Source: Streptomyces ochraceiscleroticus (GTDB taxonomy: Bacteria > Actinomycetota > Actinomycetes > Streptomycetales > Streptomycetaceae). From it: 64,000 nt of DNA. Made by a program: the position numbers and the translations under genes. Shown here in pieces: positions 24,496-33,172 of the stretch; positions within the stretch are counted from its first letter, which is position 1, and each line of letters starts with the position of its first letter. The stretch lies in assembly GCF_000720485.1 (NCBI RefSeq), contig NZ_JOAX01000003.1:1-64000 (forward strand), given 5' to 3'. The notes under the pieces are model-generated. The model did no database searches, had not been told where the DNA came from, and was given only the letters and a program-made list of their open reading frames with translations.

Positions 24496-24547
24496 AACCT
24501 TCCTCGCCACCCCGAGGTCTCCCCGACCCGTCCCCCGAGGAGGAGCC

Positions 24548-25165
24548 ATGGCTCTGTTCAACCGCAAGCGCACCGCCGAGACCGCTGCCCCCGCCGCCAC
24601 CGCGACCCTCGTGGCGGACCCGGCGCTGGCCGCCCTGACCGGCGACTACACGATCGACCCCGCGCACAGCAGCATCGGCTTCACCGTGCGGCACGCCATG
24701 GTCACCAACGTCCGCGGCTCCTTCGCCGAGCACGAGGGCACGCTGCACCTGGACGGCAGTAACCCGGCCGCCTCGACCGCGAACATCGACGTGAAGATCG
24801 ACAGCATTGACACCGGCATCGCGGACCGCGACGGCCACCTGAAGAGCGCCGACTTCTTCGACGCGGAGCGGTTCCCGCTGATGACCTTCCGGTCCGTCGG
24901 TGTCGAGCAGGTCGGCGCCGAGACGTACCGCGTCACCGGCAACCTCACGATCAAGAACGTCACCAAGCCGCTCGCCATCGACCTGGAGTTCAACGGCGCG
25001 GCCACCGACGTCTACGGCGCGCAGCGCGTGGGCTTCGAGGGCAGCGCCGAGATCCTGCGCTCGGAGTGGGGCCTCACCTGGAACGCGGCGCTGGAGACGG
25101 GCGGCGTGATGGTCAGCGACAAGGTGAAGCTGACCTTCGACATCTCGGCGGTCAAGGCGGGCTGA
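24548..25165 (+). CDS. YceI family protein
   Basis: A 205-residue protein with a YceI lipocalin-like beta-barrel spanning about residues 32-203 (YTIDPAHSSIGFTVRH at the start of the fold, KSADFFDAERFP in the middle). Family members bind isoprenoids or related lipids and are often stress- or oxidant-induced. Unlike enteric YceI there is no signal peptide; the N-terminal 30 residues are a short basic then Ala-rich extension, so it is predicted to be cytoplasmic. ATG 24548 has GAGGAGG just upstream. The unusual promoter suggests tight control. Confidence 0.92.
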   Translation: MALFNRKRTAETAAPAATATLVADPALAALTGDYTIDPAHSSIGFTVRHAMVTNVRGSFAEHEGTLHLDGSNPAASTANIDVKIDSIDTGIADRDGHLKSADFFDAERFPLMTFRSVGVEQVGAETYRVTGNLTIKNVTKPLAIDLEFNGAATDVYGAQRVGFEGSAEILRSEWGLTWNAALETGGVMVSDKVKLTFDISAVKAG

Positions 25166-25222
25166 GCGGGCTGAGCGGGCGAAGGACGCCTGACGCGACC
25201 GGCCTGACCCGACCGTCTCGAT

Positions 25223-25369
25223 GGCAGGGCCCCTCCCTCTCCCCACCACCAGCCACGTGATGTGGAGCCCAGGTGACCGGCCCCTCCCCCACCGCCACCA
25301 CGCACCCCTCGAAGTTAGCGCCGCCCGCCGACTCACGGGGGCCCTGTGGATAACCGCCGTACACAGCGG
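25223..25369. repeat. Intact copy of a dispersed intergenic repeat
   Basis: The left part (GGCAGGGCCCCTCCCTCTCC onward to GAAGTT) and the right part (AGCGC... CCCTGTGGATAACC... CACAGCG) match, respectively, 49984-50069 and 51124-51180 at the other locus. There the two parts are separated by a decayed IS element. No gene is apparent inside. Confidence 0.75.
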
Positions 25370-25391
25370 TCATCCGTCGTCCGCACACGCC

Positions 25392-25429
25392 ACGGCCCCG
25401 CCCGGTTCCCAAGAACCGGGCGGGGCCGT
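25392..25429 (-). terminator. Terminator downstream of cimA
   Basis: A perfect 17-bp stem (ACGGCCCCGCCCGGTTC and complement) with loop CCAA, 23 bases beyond the cimA stop. It may also serve the converging YceI transcript. Confidence 0.87.
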
Positions 25430-25452
25430 TGTCGTACGCGATCAGTGCGCCG

Positions 25453-27063
25453 TCAGTCCTCCGGCGTCACGCCCGCGCGCATCAGGCCGTACGCGTATGC
25501 GTCGTCCAGTGCCTGCCAGGACGCGGCGATCACGTTCTCCGCGACGCCCACCGTGGACCACTCGCCGCGGCCGTCGCTGGTGGAGACCAGGACCCGGGTG
25601 ATCGATCCCGTGCCGAGCGCGCCCTCCAGGATGCGGACCTTGTAGTCCACCAGCTCCATGTGCCCCAGCTGGGGGTAGATCTGCTCCAGGGCGACACGAA
25701 GCGCCCGGTCCAGGGCGTTGACCGGACCGTTGCCCTCCGCCGTGGCCACGATCCGCTCGCCCTTGGCCCACAGCTTCACGGTCGCCTCGTTGGCGTGCGT
25801 GCCGTCGGGGCGGTCCTCGACGATCGCGCGCCAGGACTCGACGGTGAAGTACCGCTGCGGCTTGCCCTGGACCTCTTCGCGGAGGAGGAGTTCGAAGGAG
25901 GCGTCGGCGGCTTCGTACGTGTACCCCGCCAGCTCGCGTTCCTTGACGCGTTCCACGACCCGGCCGACCAGTTCGCGGTCGCCGCCGAGGTCTATGCCCA
26001 GCTCCTTGCCCTTGAGCTCGATGGAGGCGCGGCCCGCCATGTCGGAGACCAGCATCCGCATGGTGTTGCCGACCAGCTCGGGATCGATGTGCTGGTACAG
26101 GTCCGGATCGACCTTGATCGCGGAGGCGTGCAGGCCCGCCTTGTGCGCGAAGGCGGAGAGGCCGACGTACGGTTGGTGGGTGGAGGGCGTGAGGTTGACG
26201 ACCTCGGCGATGGCGTGCGAGATCCGGGTGGTCTCGGCGAGCTTGCCCTCGGGGAGGACCTTGCGGCCGTACTTCAGCTCCAGCGCGGCGACCACCGGGA
26301 AGAGGTTGGAGTTGCCGACCCGCTCGCCGTAGCCGTTGGCGGTGCACTGGACGTGCGTGGCGCCCGCGTCGACCGCCGCCAGGGTGTTGGCGACCGCGCA
26401 GCCGGTGTCGTCCTGGGCGTGAATGCCGAGCCGCGCGCCGGTGTCCGCCAGTACGGTCCGTACCACCGCGGTGACCTGCGCGGGGAGCATGCCGCCGTTG
26501 GTGTCGCAGAGGACCACGACGTCCGCGCCGGCCTCGCTCGCGGTGCGGACGACCTGCTTGGCGTAGTCGGCGTCCAGCGCGTAGCCGTCGAAGAAGTGCT
26601 CGCAGTCCAGGAAGACCCGGCGGCCCTGCTCGCGGAGGTAGGCGACGGTGTCGCGGATCATCGCGAGGTTCTCGTCGAGGGTGGTGCGCAGCGCCAGCTC
26701 CACGTGGCGGACGTGGGACTTGGCGACCAGCGTGATCACCGGGGCCTTGGAGTCCAGCAGCGCCGCGACCTGTGCGTCGTCCTCCACCCGCACGCCCGCC
26801 TTGCGGGTGGCGCCGAAGGCCACGAGCTGCGCGTGCCGGAAGGGCACCTCTTCCTGTACCCGCTGGAAGAACTCGGTGTCCCGGGGGTTGGCGCCGGGCC
26901 AGCCGCCTTCGATGAAGCCCACGCCGAAGTCGTCCAGGTGGCGCGCGATCGTCAGCTTGTCCGCCACGGTGAGGTTGATGCCCTCGCGCTGCGCTCCGTC
27001 GCGCAGCGTCGTGTCGAACACATGGAAATCGTCGGACAGTGAGGCGTCGGAGGTGTCCGTCAT
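25453..27063 (-). CDS. cimA: Citramalate synthase (2-isopropylmalate synthase family)
   Basis: A 536-residue enzyme of the LeuA/CimA family that condenses acetyl-CoA with a 2-keto acid. The CimA-type sequence suggests pyruvate as acceptor, giving citramalate for isoleucine synthesis. The catalytic start motif DTTLRDGAQREG is near residue 17, a metal-binding HAQDDTGCAVANT is present mid-domain, and a C-terminal LeuA-type allosteric dimer domain covers about 400-520 (VDYKVRILEG). ATG 27063 follows CAGGAGCC. It is preceded by a leader ORF and an attenuator, consistent with control by charged tRNA. Substrate choice between pyruvate and a longer acid is inferred from family resemblance. Confidence 0.9.
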   Translation of the reverse strand: MTDTSDASLSDDFHVFDTTLRDGAQREGINLTVADKLTIARHLDDFGVGFIEGGWPGANPRDTEFFQRVQEEVPFRHAQLVAFGATRKAGVRVEDDAQVAALLDSKAPVITLVAKSHVRHVELALRTTLDENLAMIRDTVAYLREQGRRVFLDCEHFFDGYALDADYAKQVVRTASEAGADVVVLCDTNGGMLPAQVTAVVRTVLADTGARLGIHAQDDTGCAVANTLAAVDAGATHVQCTANGYGERVGNSNLFPVVAALELKYGRKVLPEGKLAETTRISHAIAEVVNLTPSTHQPYVGLSAFAHKAGLHASAIKVDPDLYQHIDPELVGNTMRMLVSDMAGRASIELKGKELGIDLGGDRELVGRVVERVKERELAGYTYEAADASFELLLREEVQGKPQRYFTVESWRAIVEDRPDGTHANEATVKLWAKGERIVATAEGNGPVNALDRALRVALEQIYPQLGHMELVDYKVRILEGALGTGSITRVLVSTSDGRGEWSTVGVAENVIAASWQALDDAYAYGLMRAGVTPED

Positions 27064-27175
27064 GCTGATCTGGCTCCTGTCGGGATCTTCGGTCTACCGG
27101 AATGACCGGTGCCACCGTCCCCCTATGATCCCTCGCGCTCCGTTCCCGGTGGCGGGTGGGCCGGGAAACGAAAAA

Positions 27176-27197
27176 ACCTCTCGCGGGTGCGAGAGGT
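27176..27197 (-). terminator. Attenuator hairpin in the cimA leader
   Basis: A 9-bp stem (ACCTCTCGC and complement) with loop GGGT is followed on the minus strand by six T residues, about 110 bases before the cimA start. An intrinsic terminator with a real T tract inside a 5' leader is unusual in this GC-rich DNA and points to attenuation. Confidence 0.75.
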
Positions 27198-27253
27198 CTG
27201 CGCGCGGGTCTGGGACGACGGTGCCGCGCCGTACTCGGTGTCGTACGGGGCGG

Positions 27254-27289
27254 TCACTGCGGACCGGCGCGCCTGCTGCCAATAATCAT
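27254..27289 (-). CDS. Candidate cimA leader peptide
   Basis: Eleven codons reading MIIGSRRAGPQ before a TGA, located 57 bases before the attenuator hairpin. Codons 2 and 3 are both ATT (isoleucine), a rare codon at this GC content, which fits control by isoleucine-tRNA charging. An ATG five codons upstream (27304) in the same frame is an alternative start. No strong ribosome-binding site is visible, so translation is uncertain. Confidence 0.5.
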   Translation of the reverse strand: MIIGSRRAGPQ

Positions 27290-27381
27290 GGCGAACGAGA
27301 GCATGGGGGCAGTCTTGCACGATTCGTTCCCGCTGGGAGGGCCGTCTCAGAATGCGAACGGCCCGCCCAGCGGGCTGGTCC

Positions 27382-28689
27382 TCAGACGCCGGAGGGGCTG
27401 GAAACCGTCTGTTCCTTGGACACCCGGTGCAGGTCGATGGTCCGGGTCTCGCGCATCGTCACGTAGACGACGAGGGAGACGGCGGCGCAGCCGGCGACGT
27501 ACCAGTAGTAGCCGGACTCGATGCCGCCGTTCTTGAACCACAGGGCGACGTACTCGGCGGTGCCGCCGAAGAGGGCGTTGGCGATGGCGTACGGGAGGGC
27601 GACGCCGAGTGCCCGGATGCCGGTGGGGAACAGTTCGGCCTTCACGCAGGCGTTGATCGAGGTGTAGCCGGTGACGACGACGAGGGCGAGCAGGGCGAGG
27701 CCGAGTGCGGGCCAGAAGGAGCCGGCGTGCCGCAGCAGCGTCATGATCGGCACGGTGAGGAAGGTCGAGCCGATCGCGAAGGTGATCAGCAGCGGGCGGC
27801 GGCCGATCCGGTCGGACAGCCGGCCGGCGAGCGGCTGGATGCACATGAAGATGAAGAGGGCGCAGAAGCTGACCAGGGAGGCGGTCGGCTTGTCCAGGCC
27901 GGCGCTGCCCGAGAGGTACTTGGTGAGGTAGGTGGTGTACGTGTAGTACGCCACGGTGCCGCCCATGGTGAGCGCGATGACGAGGAACGCTTCGCGCTTG
28001 TGTGCCCAGAGCGCCTTGAGGGTGCCGCGCTCGGGGTCGGCGTTGGCGCTGTCGTCCTCGGCGTAGACCTCGGTCTCCAGCATATTGCGGCGGAGGTAGA
28101 AGACGATGCCGGCGCCGAGTGCGCCGATGATGAAGGGGATGCGCCAGGCCCAGCTGTGCAGTGCGTCCTCGGACATGGTGCGCTGCAGGATGATCTGCAG
28201 GCCGAGGCCGAGGAGCTGGCCGGCGGTCATCGAGACGTACTGGAAGCTGGAGGCGAAGCCGCGGCGGCCGGGTGCGGATGCCTCGGTGAGGTAGGTGGCG
28301 CTGGCGGCGTATTCGCCGCCGACGGAGAGGCCCTGCAGCATGCGGGCGACGAGGAGGACGGCGACGCCGCCATAGCCGGCGACCGCGTAGGTCGGGGCGA
28401 TGGCGATGAGGACGGCGGAGGCGGACATCAGGGTGACGGTGAGCGTCAGGGCGGCCTTGCGGCCCTTGCGGTCGCCGACCCGGCCGAGCAGCCAGCCGCC
28501 GACGGGCCGCATGAAGAAGCCGACCGCGAAAACCCCCATGGTGTTCATGAGGTTGGCGGTCTCATTGCCCTTGGGGAAGAAGGAGTCCGCGAAGTAGACG
28601 GCGAAGCTCGCGTAGACGAACCAGTCGAACCATTCGACCATGTTGCCGGCCGAGCCGACCCAGATCTTCTTCCATTGCTCTCGTCCCAT
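27382..28689 (-). CDS. MFS transporter, metabolite:H+ symporter (MHS) family
   Basis: A 435-residue permease with about 12 membrane segments. The family signatures are GNMVEWFDWFVYASFAVYF at the N-terminus, FFMRPVGGWLLGRVGDRKGRK between TM2 and TM3, and GGEYAASATYLTEA. It resembles KgtP/ProP-type transporters of dicarboxylates, alpha-ketoglutarate or betaine. ATG 28689 lacks a clear ribosome-binding site. It lies downstream of the TetR gene on the same strand, at the end of the urease/agmatine group, but the 74-base gap leaves co-transcription open. Substrate unknown. Confidence 0.9.
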   Translation of the reverse strand: MGREQWKKIWVGSAGNMVEWFDWFVYASFAVYFADSFFPKGNETANLMNTMGVFAVGFFMRPVGGWLLGRVGDRKGRKAALTLTVTLMSASAVLIAIAPTYAVAGYGGVAVLLVARMLQGLSVGGEYAASATYLTEASAPGRRGFASSFQYVSMTAGQLLGLGLQIILQRTMSEDALHSWAWRIPFIIGALGAGIVFYLRRNMLETEVYAEDDSANADPERGTLKALWAHKREAFLVIALTMGGTVAYYTYTTYLTKYLSGSAGLDKPTASLVSFCALFIFMCIQPLAGRLSDRIGRRPLLITFAIGSTFLTVPIMTLLRHAGSFWPALGLALLALVVVTGYTSINACVKAELFPTGIRALGVALPYAIANALFGGTAEYVALWFKNGGIESGYYWYVAGCAAVSLVVYVTMRETRTIDLHRVSKEQTVSSPSGV

Positions 28690-28763
28690 AGCCGAGAACG
28701 GTGCCGGACCAGCGACTTCGCTGCAAGGGTGCACCAGGCAACGATCAGGCGACGTTCTGTACG

Positions 28764-29393
28764 TTACGTACCCGCTGCGGCATCGGCCGGGGTCAGCGCC
28801 TCGTCCAGGAAGTCGCGTACGTGGCCGAGGACGTCCTCCCTGGACAGGCCGGGGAGGCCGACGACGAGGTGGGTGCCGAAGCCGTCGAGCAGGGCGCGGG
28901 TGCGGGTGGCGAAGCGTTCGGCGTCGACGGGGCGCAGTTCGCCCTTGGAGGCGCCTTCGACCAGCAGGGCGACCAGGTCGCGGTGCCAGGCGAGTTCCAG
29001 GTCGAGCTGGCGTTCGCGGGTGGGGTCGTCGGCGTTCTGGGAGCGGTTCCAGACCTCCAGCCACAGGGTCCAGCGCGGGTCGCGGTGGCCTTCGGGGAGG
29101 TAGAGGTCGACCAGGGCGTCGATGCGGGTGCGGGCCGGGACGCGGCGGGCCAGCTCGGCGCGGCGTTCCGCGCCGAGCTGTTCCTCGCTCCATTGCAGGG
29201 TCTGGAGCAGCAGCTCGTCCTTGGTACCGAAGTAGTAGAGGATGTGGCCGCTGCTCATGCCGACCTCGCGGCCGAGTCCGGCCATGGTGAGCCGGTCCAG
29301 GCCCTCCTCCGCGATGGTGGTCATGGCCGCGGCGAGCACCTGCTCGCGGGGCTGGCTGAGACGCCGCCGGGGACGGCGCTCGGGACCGGGCAC
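28764..29393 (-). CDS. TetR-family transcriptional regulator
   Basis: A 209-residue regulator with an N-terminal helix-turn-helix at about residues 15-62 (TMAGLGREVGMSSGHILYYFGTK) and a C-terminal ligand-binding domain rich in acidic and Leu residues. GTG 29393 has AGGAGG five bases upstream. It follows the agmatine deiminase gene by 35 bases and is probably co-transcribed with ureAB-ureC-aguA. It is the obvious candidate to bind the two GAGCGCC-N-CTC operators in the divergent promoter at 33103 and 33173. The ligand may be agmatine, a purine or another nitrogen compound (inference). Confidence 0.9.
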   Translation of the reverse strand: MPGPERRPRRRLSQPREQVLAAAMTTIAEEGLDRLTMAGLGREVGMSSGHILYYFGTKDELLLQTLQWSEEQLGAERRAELARRVPARTRIDALVDLYLPEGHRDPRWTLWLEVWNRSQNADDPTRERQLDLELAWHRDLVALLVEGASKGELRPVDAERFATRTRALLDGFGTHLVVGLPGLSREDVLGHVRDFLDEALTPADAAAGT

Positions 29394-29428
29394 GGGGACC
29401 TCCTGGACCGGCTGATCGGGCCGGCTGA

Positions 29429-30493
29429 TCAGACCTTGGGCTGCTGCTGGGTGATGCAGTGGATGCCGCCACCCGCAGCGAAGATCGTACGGGCGTCGAC
29501 GAGGGTGACCGTACGGCCGGGGAAGAGCCGGCGGAAGATGCCGGCCGCGTGCTCGTCGCGCGGGTCGTCGAAGCCGCAGAGCACCACGCCGTCGTTGCAG
29601 AGGTAGTGGTTGATGTAGGAGTAGTCGACGAATTCGCCGTCCTCCTCGATGACGGTGGGCGCGGGGACCTCGACGACCTCGAGCTGCCGGCCGCGTGCGT
29701 CGGTGGCGGCCGTGAGGACCTTGACGATTTCGGCGCAGACCGCGTGGTCGGGGTGGGCGGGGTCGGGCTGGGTGTGGACGACGACGGTACCGGGGCGGGC
29801 GAAGGCGGCGACGATGTCGACGTGGCCGCGGGTGCCGAACTGGCCGTAGTCGGCGGTCAGTCCGCGGGGCAGCCAGATGGCCTTGGTGGTGCCGAGGAAG
29901 GCGTGGATCTCGGCCTCGACCTCTTCGCGGGTACGCCCTGGGTTGCGGCCGGGGTCGAGCTGGACGGTCTCGGTGAGCAGGACGGTGCCCTCGCCGTCGA
30001 TGTGGAGGCCGCCGCCCTCGTTGACGAGAGGGGTGGGGTAGCGGCGGGCGCCGGCGAGGCCCGCGACCTCTTCGGCGATCTTCGCGTCGTGCTTCCAGGT
30101 CGCCCAGTCCTGGGCGCCCCAGCCGTTGAACACCCAGTCGGTGGCGGCCAGTTGGCCGTTTCCGGTGAGGAAGGTGGGGCCGATGTCGCGCATCCAGGCG
30201 TCGTCCAGCTCGCGCTCGACGATGTCGATGTCCGGGCCGAGCAGGCCGCGGGCTGCGGCGGTCTGGCCGGGGCCCGCAACGACGGTGACCGGCTCGAAGC
30301 GGCGTATCGCGCGGGCCACCCGTGCCCAGGCGACGCGTGCTTCGGAGAGCGTGCTGCCGCCCTCCTCGCCGAAGGTGAAGTTGGCGCCGGGCCAGGCCAT
30401 CCAGGTGCGCTCGTGCGGCGCCCACTCGGGGGGCATCGTGTAGCCGTCGGCGGCCGGGGTCGCTCCGGCGGAGGGCAGGGGAAGCGTCGTCAT
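29429..30493 (-). CDS. aguA: Agmatine deiminase
   Basis: A 354-residue guanidino-group-modifying enzyme that converts agmatine to N-carbamoylputrescine and ammonia. Family features include the catalytic Cys at about residue 346 in GGIHCITQQQP, GHVDIVAAF with the catalytic His, NEGGGLHIDGEGT, and an early PPEWAPHERTWMAWP block. It lies between ureC and the TetR gene on the same strand. The neighbourhood (urease-like proteins, NCS1 permease) indicates use of amidino or ureido compounds as nitrogen source. Confidence 0.92.
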   Translation of the reverse strand: MTTLPLPSAGATPAADGYTMPPEWAPHERTWMAWPGANFTFGEEGGSTLSEARVAWARVARAIRRFEPVTVVAGPGQTAAARGLLGPDIDIVERELDDAWMRDIGPTFLTGNGQLAATDWVFNGWGAQDWATWKHDAKIAEEVAGLAGARRYPTPLVNEGGGLHIDGEGTVLLTETVQLDPGRNPGRTREEVEAEIHAFLGTTKAIWLPRGLTADYGQFGTRGHVDIVAAFARPGTVVVHTQPDPAHPDHAVCAEIVKVLTAATDARGRQLEVVEVPAPTVIEEDGEFVDYSYINHYLCNDGVVLCGFDDPRDEHAAGIFRRLFPGRTVTLVDARTIFAAGGGIHCITQQQPKV

Positions 30494-30528
30494 GGGCTGC
30501 GTCCTTGCAGGTGGGAAGGGGGCCAGGC

Positions 30529-30562
30529 CGGCGCTGCCACCTGGTGAGGGGTGGCAGCGCCG
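30529..30562 (-). terminator. Hairpin between ureC and agmatine deiminase
   Basis: A 12-bp stem (CGGCGCTGCCAC and complement) with a 10-base loop lies in the 189-base gap between ureC and aguA, without a T tract. The gap also holds repeated CGCTGCGGCTCGGA words. It may attenuate or process the operon message. Confidence 0.5.
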
Positions 30563-30682
30563 GGTCCGCCCGAGGCAGGGACGTGGCCTCGGGCGGGGTG
30601 CGGGGGCCGGAGGGACGCGCCCTCCGGCGAGCCGCCGCTGCGGCTCGGAAAACGAACCGCTGCGGCTCGGAGGAAGTGCGGC

Positions 30683-32386
30683 TCAGAGGAAGTACAGCCG
30701 CGACAGCGACACGTACTCGGCGGGGTCGGAGCGCATCGGGGCGCCGTCCAGCGTGACCAGGCCGCTGTCGCCGTCGACCTGCACGCTGCCGACGCGGTCG
30801 TTCAGGAGCAGGTCGCGGGGGCCGATGCCGCGGGTGCCGCGGACGGCGACGCGCCGGCGGCGGGTGGGCAGCGAGTCGAAGGCCCGGCCGGGCGAGCCCG
30901 CCGCGGCCGCCGCTCCGCTGACGAAGGCGACGGACAGATCGGCGGCGGTGGCGCCGTGCCCGCCGAACAGCGGGCCCATGACGAGCGGTTCGCAGGTGTC
31001 GGTGGCGGCGTTGGGGTCACCGGTCACGCCCCACGCGGGGAAGCCGGACTTCAGCACCATCTGCGGCTTGGCGCCGAAGTAGCGCGGCTGCCACAGCGCG
31101 ATGTCGGCCATCTTGCCGACTTCGAGCGAGCCGATCTCGTGCGAGAGGCCGTGTGCGATGGCGGGGTTGATCGTGAGCTTGGCCATGTAGCGCAGCACGC
31201 GCGCGTTGTCGTCGTGCGCGCCGTCGCCCTCCATGGGGCCGAGCTCGGCCTTCATCTTCCCGGCCATGGCGAAGGTACGGCGGACGGTCTCGCCGGCGCG
31301 GCCCATGCCCTGTGCGTCGGAGGAGGTGATGCCGATGGCGCCGAGGTCGTGCAGGACGTCTTCGGCGCCCATCGTGCCGGCGCGTATCCGGTCGCGGGCC
31401 ATGGCCGCGTCGCCGGGCAGGTCGGTCTTGAGGTCGTGGACGGAGACGATCATCCCGTAGTGCTCGGCGACCGCGTCCCGCCCGAAGGGCAGGGTGGGGT
31501 TGGTGGAGGAGCCGATGACGTTCTCCACGCCGGCCATCTTCAGGACGTTCGGTACGTGTCCGCCGCCGCAGCCCTCGATGTGGAAGGCGTGGATGGTGCG
31601 GCCGTCCAGGACCTTCAGGGTGTCCTCGACGGAGAGGCACTCGTTCAGGCCGTCGCTGTGCAGGGCGACCTGGACGTCGTGCTCCTCGGCGACGCGCAGG
31701 GCGGTGTCCAGGGCGCGGGTGTGCGCGCCCATGTCCTCGTGGACCTTGAAGCCGGAGGCGCCGCCCTCGGCGAGTGCCTCGACGAGCGGGGCCGGGTCGG
31801 AGGACGAGCCGCGGGCGAGGAAGCCGATGTTGACGGGCCAGGCGTCGAAGGAGTTGAAGGCGTGCCGCAGGGCCCAGGGCGAGTTGACGCCGACGCCCCA
31901 GACGGGGCCGAACTCCTGGCCGATGATCGTGGTGACGCCGGAGGTGAGCGATGCCTCCATGATGCGCGGGGACAGCAGGTGGACGTGGGTGTCCACGGCA
32001 CCGGCGGTGGCGATCATGCCCTCGCCGGACACGATCGACGTCCCCGTACCGACGACGACGTCGACGCCGTCCATGGTGTCGGGGTTGCCGGCCCGTCCGA
32101 TGCCGCTGATCCGGCCCTCGCGGATGCCGATGGAGACCTTGCGGATGCCCTGGACGGCGTCGATGACCAGCACGTTGCTGATGACGACGTCGCAGGTCTC
32201 GCGGACGGCGGCGGCCTTGAGGTGCAGTCCGTCGCGGGCGGTCTTGCCGAAGCCGGCGAGGAACTCGTCGCCGGGCTTCTGGGCGTCGGACTCGACGCGT
32301 ACGACGAGGCCGGTGTCGCCCAGGACGACCCGGTCGCCGGCGCGCGGGCCGTGTACGGACGCGTACTCCTGCGGATCGATGGTCAT
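30683..32386 (-). CDS. ureC: Urease alpha subunit (atypical)
   Basis: A 567-residue amidohydrolase-superfamily protein of the urease alpha family. Nickel-ligand positions are kept: HVH in DTHVHLL near residue 132, the lysine to be carbamylated in GFKVHED near 213, LHSDGLNE, HIEGCGGGHVPN, and the Asp of SSDAQGMGR. However, the active-site flap that reads VCHHL in characterised ureases is replaced by VSVHDL with two extra residues, so the flap cysteine is absent. KLHEDWG is KVHEDMG here. The start codon overlaps the ureAB stop by 4 bases. No ureD, E, F or G accessory gene is in the window. It may hydrolyse urea poorly or act on another ureide. Confidence 0.9.
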   Translation of the reverse strand: MTIDPQEYASVHGPRAGDRVVLGDTGLVVRVESDAQKPGDEFLAGFGKTARDGLHLKAAAVRETCDVVISNVLVIDAVQGIRKVSIGIREGRISGIGRAGNPDTMDGVDVVVGTGTSIVSGEGMIATAGAVDTHVHLLSPRIMEASLTSGVTTIIGQEFGPVWGVGVNSPWALRHAFNSFDAWPVNIGFLARGSSSDPAPLVEALAEGGASGFKVHEDMGAHTRALDTALRVAEEHDVQVALHSDGLNECLSVEDTLKVLDGRTIHAFHIEGCGGGHVPNVLKMAGVENVIGSSTNPTLPFGRDAVAEHYGMIVSVHDLKTDLPGDAAMARDRIRAGTMGAEDVLHDLGAIGITSSDAQGMGRAGETVRRTFAMAGKMKAELGPMEGDGAHDDNARVLRYMAKLTINPAIAHGLSHEIGSLEVGKMADIALWQPRYFGAKPQMVLKSGFPAWGVTGDPNAATDTCEPLVMGPLFGGHGATAADLSVAFVSGAAAAAGSPGRAFDSLPTRRRRVAVRGTRGIGPRDLLLNDRVGSVQVDGDSGLVTLDGAPMRSDPAEYVSLSRLYFL

Positions 32387-33081
32387 GCCCGCTCCTCCTC
32401 GCTCTCCGCCCCCAGATAGCCGCAGGCGGCCGCCCGCCGCAGTGCTTCTTCCTTCGCGCCCGGCGCGTCCAGCGGCCCGTCCACCAGGCCGGCGAAGCCG
32501 ATCGCGATCCGGTCGCCGCCGATCGGCACGAGGCCGACCTCTTCCTCGGCGCCCGGGTCGAAGCGCTGGGAGGAGCCGGCGGGGACGTTCAGCCGCATGC
32601 CGTAGGCGGCGGCGCGGTCGAAGTCGAGCCGGGGGTTGGCCTCGAAGAAGTGGAAGTGGGAGGTGACGCTGACCGGGACGGTCGCGGTGTTGCGGACGCG
32701 GACGGTCAGCGCGGGCGCCGGGGCCTCGTCGGCCGGGCCCGGCAGTACCGCGCCCGGCGCGGCGTCGCCCTGCGAGCCCCCGCCGATCGGGTCGCTGACC
32801 ACGGCGAGCCGGGAGCCGTCGTCGAAGACCGCTTCCACGTGTACCTCGGTCACCACGTCGGCGACGCCGGGCAGCACGTCGTCGGGGCCGAGGACCGCGC
32901 GGGCCGCCGCGATGGCGTCGGCCAGCCGGCCGCCGTCCCTGGCCACCTCGCAGACCGTGTCCGCGACGAGGGCGGTCGTCTCGGGCACGTTCAGCTTCAG
33001 GCCGCGTGCCCTGCGCGCTCTCGCCAGTTCGGCGGCGCCGAACAGCAGCAGCCGGTCGCGCTCGGTCGGGGTCAGCCGCAT
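32383..33081 (-). CDS. ureAB: Fused urease gamma-beta subunit
   Basis: A 232-residue fusion of the urease gamma (UreA, residues 1 to about 100, LTPTERDRLLLFGAAELARARRARGLKLN) and beta (UreB, about 125-225, SVTSHFHFFEANPRLDFDR) subunits, joined by a Pro/Ala/Gly-rich linker. GTP-independent structural subunits of this kind assemble with UreC. Its TGA overlaps the ureC ATG (ATGA), giving translational coupling. It is the first gene of the minus-strand operon, divergent from the NCS1 permease, with a palindromic operator over its probable -10 region (TAGAGT on the minus strand). Confidence 0.93.
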   Translation of the reverse strand: MRLTPTERDRLLLFGAAELARARRARGLKLNVPETTALVADTVCEVARDGGRLADAIAAARAVLGPDDVLPGVADVVTEVHVEAVFDDGSRLAVVSDPIGGGSQGDAAPGAVLPGPADEAPAPALTVRVRNTATVPVSVTSHFHFFEANPRLDFDRAAAYGMRLNVPAGSSQRFDPGAEEEVGLVPIGGDRIAIGFAGLVDGPLDAPGAKEEALRRAAACGYLGAESEEERA

Positions 33082-33102
33082 GCCACCACACCTCCTGATC
33101 GA

Positions 33103-33119
33103 TTAGAGCGCCACTCTAA
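33103..33119. promoter_or_regulatory. Operator O1 upstream of ureAB
   Basis: TTAGAG-CGCCA-CTCTAA, a 17-base dyad 22 bases before the ureAB start, covers a likely minus-strand -10 (TAGAGT). It shares the core GAGCGCC-N-CTC with O2 at 33173. Confidence 0.65.
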
Positions 33120-33172
33120 CCAAGGAAGTCCGTTGTCCGAAAGGGTTGACCGAGCACAGGGGCATGGGTCAC

